Assembly: GCA_022071955.1 (NCBI GenBank)
Contig: JAJVIM010000004.1
Location: 434,001-498,000 of the forward strand
DNA: 64,000 bases
Source of the DNA: Anaerolineae bacterium
Lineage (GTDB): Bacteria; Chloroflexota; Anaerolineae; 4572-78; J111
Direction of reading: 5' to 3'
Of the stretch, positions 58,472-64,000 are shown one piece after another (position 1 is the first letter of the stretch; every line of letters starts with the position of its first letter). The notes under the pieces were generated by a model that was given only the letters and a program-made list of their open reading frames with translations, was not told the DNA's origin and made no database searches. Both the position numbers and the translations under genes were made by a program.

Positions 58472-58705
58472 TTATCTGCCGCCGCCAATGGTAGGGATCA
58501 GCGTGAGGGTATCGCCGGGTTGCAGCAGATACTCCCAGGCAACTACCCGGCCATTCACCACCGGGGTAAGAGGCAACCCTGAGTTCTCGCTCAGTTGCAG
58601 ATTTTCTACCGCCTGGCGCGCCGTCTGTCCCGCCGCAACGGTGGTCTCGGTTCCCAGGCGTTGCTTTAGCCTGCCAAATCCGGTAACGGTTACACTATTT
58701 TCCAT
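58472..58705 (-). CDS. MoaD/ThiS-family small sulfur carrier
   Basis: Protein of 77 residues with the beta-grasp pattern VTVTGFGRLKQRLGTETTVAAGQTARQAVENL ... LLQPGDTLTLIPTIGGGR. Such proteins carry thiocarboxylate sulfur for pterin synthesis and frequently lie beside AOR genes. The C-terminus reads GGGR, one residue past the GG end that is normally thiocarboxylated, so either the Arg must be removed or the protein acts differently. It sits 68 bases upstream of the AOR gene on the same strand. Confidence 0.88.
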   Translation of the reverse strand: MENSVTVTGFGRLKQRLGTETTVAAGQTARQAVENLQLSENSGLPLTPVVNGRVVAWEYLLQPGDTLTLIPTIGGGR

Positions 58706-58754
58706 AGATAGGTTGGGTTAAATGGTCGCTTATCAAACCAGGGACCAAGCACAC

Positions 58755-59939
58755 CTAAAATTCCAGGGATCGTTTCAGGATACGCCTGGCCCGTTCCTGG
58801 CCAATGGGAGTGGCAAATTGCGGTTCTCGGGCTGTCCAGTCTGCCAGCAGGGCATCAATATCTACCTTGGCCTGGCCGATGGCCTGGGAGAGGGTGGGGA
58901 AATTAATATCGGCTAAGAGCCGTTGAACCTCTCTGATCCCTGCTTCGGCCAGCGAGAGCTGGCTATACCCGTTGGCTGGCACGTCAAACGCTTTTGTGGC
59001 TAATAACGCCAACCGCTCAGTTTTGTAAGCCAGCAGCATTTCTAATGTGGCCACCAGCACACTGCCAACGGCTACCCCGTGCGGCAAATGAAATGTGTCG
59101 GCCAGAACTTCATTAAGATGATGGGGATAACTGAGGCCGGCATTGGGAAAGGCCATTGTAGCCAGCGTTGCGGCCAGGCTCATATTTGTTCGGGCCGTTA
59201 TATCCTGCCCGGAATATATGGCTTCTCTGAGATTGTGGGCGGTCAAATAGATTGAACGGAAGGCCAGGTCATCGGAGATGGGGTTGGGAGTGTAGGTCAG
59301 ATAGCATTCCATCGCCTGGCATAGCGCATCGACACCGGTAATTGCAGTTAGTTTGGGGGGCATAGAGGCCGCCAGTTCCGGGTCAACAATAGCCACCTGC
59401 TGGGCAGACAAAAGTTCCCAGCCCGGGTAGGCCAGCCCCTTGCGACCCGTTAGGGTGTTGGTAACAATGGCATAGGGGTTAACCTCGGCCCCGGTGCCAG
59501 AAGTGGTAGGCACACAAATAGTGGGGACCATGCCGTTAACCGACCTGTTAGTGGGTGGGGTGTGTTCGCGGATACTTTCTGCACCGCTGGCAATCATAAT
59601 CGCCACCGATTTACCGGTATCCATCCCGCTGCCCCCGCCAATACAGATCACGCTGTTGCAGTCTGCTTTTTTATAAGTGTTTGCGGCAGCGTCAACACTA
59701 ACATCAGTTGGATCCGGTTCCACTCCGCTCCAACTGGTAGTCGCAATACCAGATTTTTGCAGCCCATTTTGAATCTGGGCAAAGTAGTCAGTTTCAATAA
59801 AAAACGGGTCCACCACCAACAGCACGCGCCTCATGCCAAGCCTTTGGGCGTACTGAGGGATTGTAGACCTAACGCCTCGCCCAAAAACAACATAAGGGGG
59901 CAGAAAGAAGTTGAATTGGTCTCCAGATTTTGCAAACAT
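58755..59939 (-). CDS. Iron-containing alcohol dehydrogenase
   Basis: Protein of 394 residues from the ATG at 59939, preceded by AAGGAGC; an open extension of 14 residues to 59981 lacks such a site. It begins QFNFFLPPYVVFGRGVRSTIPQYAQRLGMRRVLLVVDPFF. The NAD site is VICIGGGSGMDTGKSVAIM. Metal-binding blocks are VPTTSGTGAEVNPYAIV, ITGVDALCQAMECYLT, and SYPHHLNEVLADTFHLPHGVAVG. The family oxidises primary alcohols or reduces aldehydes. Upstream of an AOR gene it could supply the aldehyde from an imported alcohol or diol. Confidence 0.92.
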   Translation of the reverse strand: MFAKSGDQFNFFLPPYVVFGRGVRSTIPQYAQRLGMRRVLLVVDPFFIETDYFAQIQNGLQKSGIATTSWSGVEPDPTDVSVDAAANTYKKADCNSVICIGGGSGMDTGKSVAIMIASGAESIREHTPPTNRSVNGMVPTICVPTTSGTGAEVNPYAIVTNTLTGRKGLAYPGWELLSAQQVAIVDPELAASMPPKLTAITGVDALCQAMECYLTYTPNPISDDLAFRSIYLTAHNLREAIYSGQDITARTNMSLAATLATMAFPNAGLSYPHHLNEVLADTFHLPHGVAVGSVLVATLEMLLAYKTERLALLATKAFDVPANGYSQLSLAEAGIREVQRLLADINFPTLSQAIGQAKVDIDALLADWTAREPQFATPIGQERARRILKRSLEF

Positions 59940-59983
59940 TGAATAGCTCCTTGAAAGCCGATAATCTTGAAATGCGATCACAA

Positions 59984-60844
59984 TTAGCCTTTTACCGAGC
60001 CGGAATAAAGGCCTTCAATCACTTGTTCCTGGAATACGAGAAAGACAATAAAGACCGGCAAAATACTTAGCAACACGCCTGCCGATAGTATGCCGTAGTC
60101 AATCAGCCGTTCTCCTTTTAGAATTGACAACGCAACCTGAACCGTGCGGTTCTGCTGGCTTACCAAAACAAGAGCAAACAGATATTCATTCCAAAAGGTA
60201 AGAAAGTTTATAATGACCACCGTAACTATGCCGGGGCGTGCCAGCGGGAAAAGGATGTGGCGAAGAATTTGCAGCCGGCTGGCCCCGTCAATCTCCGCGC
60301 TTTCTTCAATTTCAATGGGCACGGTGCGCAGGTAGCTGGCCAACACCATTACCGACACCGTCATAGCGACCGCCGGGTAAAATAGCACCAGCGAAAGCGG
60401 GTTATAAAGCAAGCCAAGTTGGGCCATAAGCACCACAATAGGCACCAGCATTGCAAAAGCGGGGATGAGAAATCCGGCGCTAAAATAACTTTCTCCCAAT
60501 ACAGTCAGAGGGGTGCGAATACGGGCAATCGCATAGGCAGCAGGAAAAGCCAGCAATATGGTTACAATCTCGGCGCCGGCTGTAACTCCAAAAGAAATGG
60601 CCATCGACCTGCTCAGGGAGGCCACATTTTCGGCCTTGATAAAATTCTCAAAATCAAATTTGGCGGGCAAAGCCAGGGGGGCGCCAAAGATTTGCTGGTT
60701 ATCCTTAAAGGCTGATATAAAAACATAGTACAGGGGAATGATGATGATCAATGCGTATAAAATGGATAAAGTATATCCGGTTATGGTAAAAGCTGTTTTG
60801 CCATCGTACAGGCGTTCGCGGAGTCTTTGTGTGTTAATGCTCAT
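59984..60844 (-). CDS. Sugar-type ABC transporter permease (MalG/UgpE-like)
   Basis: Protein of 286 residues with six membrane helices, beginning with a helix at 22-42 (FTITGYTLSILYALIIIIPLYYVFISAF). The EAA loop reads EIEESAEIDGASRLQILRHILFPLARPGI, typical of carbohydrate importers. It pairs with the next gene upstream. It lies within the leftward operon with a family 1 binding protein. No ATPase gene is present in the window, so it probably borrows a shared MsmK/MalK-type ATPase. Confidence 0.93.
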   Translation of the reverse strand: MSINTQRLRERLYDGKTAFTITGYTLSILYALIIIIPLYYVFISAFKDNQQIFGAPLALPAKFDFENFIKAENVASLSRSMAISFGVTAGAEIVTILLAFPAAYAIARIRTPLTVLGESYFSAGFLIPAFAMLVPIVVLMAQLGLLYNPLSLVLFYPAVAMTVSVMVLASYLRTVPIEIEESAEIDGASRLQILRHILFPLARPGIVTVVIINFLTFWNEYLFALVLVSQQNRTVQVALSILKGERLIDYGILSAGVLLSILPVFIVFLVFQEQVIEGLYSGSVKG

Positions 60845-60859
60845 AGATGCCTTTTCTCC

Positions 60860-61825
60860 TTATTTCTGCTGGTAATCCCGGCGCGTTGTTTGCCGGATAA
60901 CCATAATGCCCAATGCGCCGATGAAAAAGATTACCACTCCTATGGCCTGGCTGTATCCCAACCGTTGAGTTTTAAACGCCTGCTCGTACAGGTAGTACCC
61001 CAACGTAAGCGAATAATCTCCGGGGCCGCCGGCAGTAAGCAGCAAAACCCTCTGCGACGCGCCAAGCAGAATCCACATTAAATGCAAGATGCAGGCCACG
61101 CCAAAGAAATCAAGAATAAGCGGAAAGCCGATGCGCCACATAATTGTCCATTGCCCGGCTCCATCTAACCGGGCCGACTCGTAAAGGTCCATTGGAACAC
61201 CGGCCAACGCGGCAGAAAACAGAACGGCGTAAAAGCCAATACCGCTGTAAAGGTCAATCAGGATGATGGCCGGCATAACGGTAGTTGGGTTGCCCAACCA
61301 GGGGCGCGTCCAGCTTTCTAACCCCACCCCGCTCAGAAAAGCGTTAAGAATACCTTCGGGCATGTACACCCCAACAAACATCATGGCCAGCGCCGTTACC
61401 GAGATCATTGCCGGCAAGAAAAAAATGGTGCGCAATATGCGGTAACCAGTTCGTCGCAGGCTCAGAAAAAAGCCCAGCATGAAGGCTGGCAGCATCACCC
61501 CGGGCATAGAAATCATCAGGTGCATCCCCGTATTTACCAATGCCCGATGGAAATGCCGGTCACTGAACAGCCGCCAGTAATTTTCAAGCCCGATATACGT
61601 TTGCGGTTTGAGGATACCCTTCCATTCCACAAAACCCAGGTAGAACATATTGAGTAGCGGCCACAAGAGCATCAGTGAAAAAACGAAGACGGCGGGTGCA
61701 ATGAACAGCAGAAAGGCTCGTCGATCTCGGGCCGCTTTGCGTTTGTAATAGTTTGGCCTGGCAGCCGCTTTTCCAATTGTGGTTTGAGCGGTTTTGGGTG
61801 TAGTAATATTGTTCATAAATCCCAT
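60860..61825 (-). CDS. Sugar-type ABC transporter permease (MalF/UgpA-like)
   Basis: Protein of 321 residues (318 if begun at the ATG at 61816, which has GGATGGG ahead and may be the better start). A basic N-terminus (NYYKRKAARDRRAFLLFIAPAVFVFSLMLLWP) is followed by six helices, and the EAA motif PMDLYESARLDGAGQWTIMWRIGFPLI. It forms the translocation channel with the MalG-like subunit. Confidence 0.93.
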   Translation of the reverse strand: MGFMNNITTPKTAQTTIGKAAARPNYYKRKAARDRRAFLLFIAPAVFVFSLMLLWPLLNMFYLGFVEWKGILKPQTYIGLENYWRLFSDRHFHRALVNTGMHLMISMPGVMLPAFMLGFFLSLRRTGYRILRTIFFLPAMISVTALAMMFVGVYMPEGILNAFLSGVGLESWTRPWLGNPTTVMPAIILIDLYSGIGFYAVLFSAALAGVPMDLYESARLDGAGQWTIMWRIGFPLILDFFGVACILHLMWILLGASQRVLLLTAGGPGDYSLTLGYYLYEQAFKTQRLGYSQAIGVVIFFIGALGIMVIRQTTRRDYQQK

Positions 61826-61896
61826 CCACTTTGAACGTTTGGGGTCGGGTGGTTAGCCATAACCACCCGACCCCGTTCTAATCAACTATGCCGGTA

Positions 61897-63315
61897 CTAC
61901 TGCATATCCTCGTAAACGGCATCCAGGTTGGCAATAATTGTTTCGGCGGACGTGCCTGGCACAAAGGCCTCGTTGGCAACGCGGCGAAGATTTTCATCAA
62001 TTTCGGCGGGCACATAAATTTTGTGCATTAAGGCAACTTCAACCTTGTCGCCAAATTGCATTGTTTGCACAAACAGAGAGTTAAGTTTGCTGTCATCCAC
62101 CGGTGTATTGATGAGCGGCGAAGTCATACCCGCCTGCTCAACAAACCGGGCCATCGTTTTGGGTTGGTAGAATAACTTCACAAACTTTTCCACTGCATCG
62201 GCTTTTTGTGCGCCATTCCGGGTAATCCAAAGGCCTTTGCCTTCAAAGCTGGCGTAGATAACGGGTTTTTTGCGGACCGAATTTGGCGGCAGGGGAAAGC
62301 CGCCCAGCACCACGTGGTCTCTAACCGCTTCAGGCAGTTCAGAGAAGAACCAGGCTCCGCCGTGCATAAAGGCGGCTTTTTCGGCAAAGAACATCTCGTT
62401 GAGGGTGGCGCTTGTCATGCCTTCAACATCATCAACAAAGAGGCCCTCGTCACGCAGCTTAACAAAAAGTTCAATGCCTGCTACCGCGTTGGGGTTGGCC
62501 GACCAGCCGCCATGACTGTACAGGTCTCTAATTTCATCATCGGTGAGCATAGTTGTTAGAATTTGGAACAGGTCAAACTGGCCGGTCCAGTCTGAGCCGC
62601 CGGTAGCATAGGGCTGATAGCCCGCCGCCCGCACTTTTTTGGCGGCGTCAAGCAGCTCATCGGTGGTTTGCGGAATACCTTCTACCCCCACTTCTTGCAA
62701 AATTTTGGTGTTATACCATACCGGCCAGGTGTACCCTTCCAGCGGAAAAGCCCGCAGCCGGCCTTGAGCATCGGTCCACTCGGCAATGGCTTCCGGTTTA
62801 AGCTGATCGTACAATCCCCACTCCTGGGCCAGCCCCTTTACATCAACGGCAACACCGTCGTCCAGCCATTCCAAAGCGGACTGGTGCATATTTTGCAGCA
62901 CAATGTCGGGTTCATCTCCGGCCAGGTACATGGTGCTGACCTTTACCGGAATTTCATGATCCCCAAATACCTCTTCCTGCACGGTGATATTGGGGTAGGT
63001 TGCCATAACATCATCAAAAGCGGCCTGAAGCGGAGGGCCTTTAGAGTCGGTTTGCCCGCCCCAGTTGTCCATAACGCGCAGCGTAATCTCCTCTGCCGCT
63101 TCTTCAGCCGGGGTGGTTTCACTTTCAGTTGGGTTGGTCGCTGCTTCTTGGGCGGTATCAGCTACAGGTTGGGGGGCGGGAGCCTCATCGGCAGCCGCCT
63201 GGGTTTGAGGCGTAACAACTGCGGCGTTATTCGGTGCAGGCTGAGCGCCGCAGGAGACCATAAAGAAAATCGCAACTGCAAATGTACAAATCAACACCCA
63301 AAATTTAATCTTCAC
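61897..63315 (-). CDS. Extracellular solute-binding protein, family 1 (lipoprotein)
   Basis: Protein of 472 residues. Lipoprotein signal with lipobox MVSC (Cys22), then a low-complexity linker rich in Ala, Pro, Glu and Thr (about 23-72), then an SBP_bac_1 domain: LRVMDNWGGQTDSKGPPLQAAFDDVMATYPNITV, IVLQNMHQSALEWLDDGVAVDV, EGYTWPVWYNTKILQEVGVEGIPQTTDELLDAAKKVRAAGYQPYATGG. The family binds oligosaccharides and polyols. The start is a GTG at 63315 with AGGAGG nine bases ahead. It heads the eleven-gene leftward operon and so defines its inducer or substrate class as sugar-like. Confidence 0.94.
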   Translation of the reverse strand: MKIKFWVLICTFAVAIFFMVSCGAQPAPNNAAVVTPQTQAAADEAPAPQPVADTAQEAATNPTESETTPAEEAAEEITLRVMDNWGGQTDSKGPPLQAAFDDVMATYPNITVQEEVFGDHEIPVKVSTMYLAGDEPDIVLQNMHQSALEWLDDGVAVDVKGLAQEWGLYDQLKPEAIAEWTDAQGRLRAFPLEGYTWPVWYNTKILQEVGVEGIPQTTDELLDAAKKVRAAGYQPYATGGSDWTGQFDLFQILTTMLTDDEIRDLYSHGGWSANPNAVAGIELFVKLRDEGLFVDDVEGMTSATLNEMFFAEKAAFMHGGAWFFSELPEAVRDHVVLGGFPLPPNSVRKKPVIYASFEGKGLWITRNGAQKADAVEKFVKLFYQPKTMARFVEQAGMTSPLINTPVDDSKLNSLFVQTMQFGDKVEVALMHKIYVPAEIDENLRRVANEAFVPGTSAETIIANLDAVYEDMQ

Positions 63316-63600
63316 TGATTCATCCTCCTTGATTGGAAATTCACTAATGCTAAATTTAAGTGACTTTGGGCTTTTAGTGAGGGTCCTCTTATACTTGCCT
63401 CCTCCTGGTTAAAGCTAAAAGCTAAATTTAATGATAGTTATTGAATTAGGGTTTCTGATGTATAATCAAACAACGTGGTAACTTGTGTTAGTTTTATTAA
63501 ACCATGTAATCAAATTAGAATATAGCGTTGCTGTGCCAAAAAATTGCCATACTTTGCCATGTAACAAGCGCAGCAGCACAAACAGGGAATATTGAGTTTT
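63316..63600. other. 285-bp divergent intergenic region
   Basis: Non-coding, AT-rich. It must hold the promoter of the leftward catabolic operon and of the divergent regulator-like gene. Several TATA-like strings are visible but none has a well-spaced -35 box. It contains three helically phased TGCCA sites (63534-63559). Confidence 0.55.
63534..63559. promoter_or_regulatory. Three phased TGCCA repeats
   Basis: TGCCA occurs at 63534-63538, 63545-63549 and 63555-63559, spaced 11 and 10 bases apart, that is about one helical turn each. On the other strand this is TGGCA. It may be a multi-site binding region for the divergently encoded protein; no known regulator was recognised from it. Confidence 0.4.
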
Positions 63601-64000
63601 ATGAGTTCCAATGATCCTAACCCGGAATTTGTTCGTCTGGTTCGAAGCGCATTAGCCTATTTGTATGACCACGCTCATATGCAAAACCATGCGCTGGTTT
63701 CAATCCTTGACCTGGATACCAAAGGTGACCGGGTAACCCGAAGCCAGGAGTTGCGCCGCATTTTATTGGATTGCATTGAAGCTATTGGCCCCGATAACGT
63801 TGGAGCAGGCCAGAGCGAAACGGCGCGGGCTTACGCAATCTTGACCTATCGCTACATTGACGGGCTGTCTATGGAGGAAATTACCGAGAAACTTGCTTTG
63901 AGTCAGCGGCAAACGTATCGAGAACACAGAAGAGGGGTAAAAGCGGTTGCCAGCTTATTGTGGGATTTTAAGCAAGCTAATGCCAAAGACTCTCCCCCGT
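63592..64000 (+). CDS. Partial regulator-like protein with N-terminal helical and HTH-like region
   Basis: The frame is open from the ATG at 63601 (or the in-frame TTG at 63592, closer to AGGGA) to the window end. It reads VRLVRSALAYLYDHAHMQNHALVSILDLD, LRRILLDCIEAIGP, then RAYAILTYRYIDGLSMEEITEKLALSQRQTYREHRRGVKAVASLLWD. The last part resembles a sigma-factor region 4 or other helix-turn-helix: a helix, a turn and an RxxYREHRR recognition helix. Similar N-terminal regions occur in long sensory regulators of Chloroflexota. It is divergent from the sugar/AOR operon and probably regulates it. Missing its C-terminus. Confidence 0.65.
   Translation, partial: MSFMSSNDPNPEFVRLVRSALAYLYDHAHMQNHALVSILDLDTKGDRVTRSQELRRILLDCIEAIGPDNVGAGQSETARAYAILTYRYIDGLSMEEITEKLALSQRQTYREHRRGVKAVASLLWDFKQANAKDSPP

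Noticed and set aside
1..64000. tRNA, rRNA, insertion sequence or prophage genes
   Set aside because: I looked for cloverleaf-like clusters, rRNA-like conserved strings, and transposase, integrase or phage motifs and saw none; a dedicated RNA search was not possible.

Overview
The window looks like a chromosomal stretch from a GC-rich bacterium, most probably Chloroflexota (Anaerolineae/Caldilineae-like). This assignment is inferred from gene content. The pointers are a very long SARP/BTAD-type AAA-TPR regulator, a recurring LysM-like domain ending in NPDVIE(P/A)GW.LCIP, GC-rich dispersed hairpins between genes, many corrinoid and ABC-transport functions, and a Dms-type molybdoenzyme. I see no rRNA, tRNA, CRISPR array, transposase, integrase or phage gene.

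Layout. (1) 1-4853, minus strand: an exopolysaccharide/capsule cluster with a cut-off membrane protein, a Wzz-type chain-length protein, two glycosyltransferases, an initiating sugar-phosphate transferase and a membrane protein with a degenerate GGDEF-like domain. (2) 4854-5706: a long AT-richer non-coding leader with hairpins. (3) 5707-10078, plus: a secreted LysM-META-META protein and a 1101-residue SARP-like regulator. (4) 10473-17202, plus: a cassette resembling aromatic ring-fission catabolism (maleylpyruvate-isomerase-like, GNAT, maleylacetate-reductase-like, VOC, ThDP enzyme) followed by a MetE-like methyltransferase. (5) 17218-31002, plus: an RpiR regulator behind a clear promoter, an opine dehydrogenase, a giant B12-mutase/MutL fusion, a LysM-tagged solute-binding protein, a complete Dpp/Opp importer and a C45 acyltransferase/amidase. 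It reads as uptake and breakdown of an opine- or peptide-like amide. (6) 31172-36124, minus: a MoxR-DUF58-VWA-VWA operon and a membrane-anchored HtrA-like protease. (7) 36307-43296: a divergent corrinoid methyltransferase system. The leftward operon encodes DUF1638, RACo-like activator, pterin methyltransferase, corrinoid protein and URO-D-type methyltransferase. The rightward pair encodes a GntR regulator and a second corrinoid protein. They share overlapping face-to-face sigma70-like promoters. (8) 43330-50634, minus: an FmdE-like protein, a TorD-DmsA-DmsB-DmsC-type molybdoenzyme operon and a NarL-type two-component system. (9) 50807-63315, minus: an apparent eleven-gene catabolic operon with a sugar-type ABC importer, Fe-ADH, MoaD-like protein, aldehyde:ferredoxin oxidoreductase, enoyl-CoA hydratase, class III CoA transferase, FAD reductase/oxidase, Gfo/Idh/MocA oxidoreductase and RraA-type aldolase. 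(10) 63592/63601 to the end: the start of a divergent regulator.

How it fits together: three separate uptake or C1 systems (opine/peptide importer, corrinoid demethylation, sugar-like importer with tungsten-type aldehyde oxidation) sit side by side, each with its own regulator. Short non-coding palindromic elements are scattered through the intergenic gaps. The most distinctive is a family of five long perfect hairpins whose loop-proximal GGC-(GAA/AAA/TTT)-GCC core is constant while the outer arms change in a base-paired way. Four of the five lie just upstream of ribosome binding sites in the plus-strand catabolic block.
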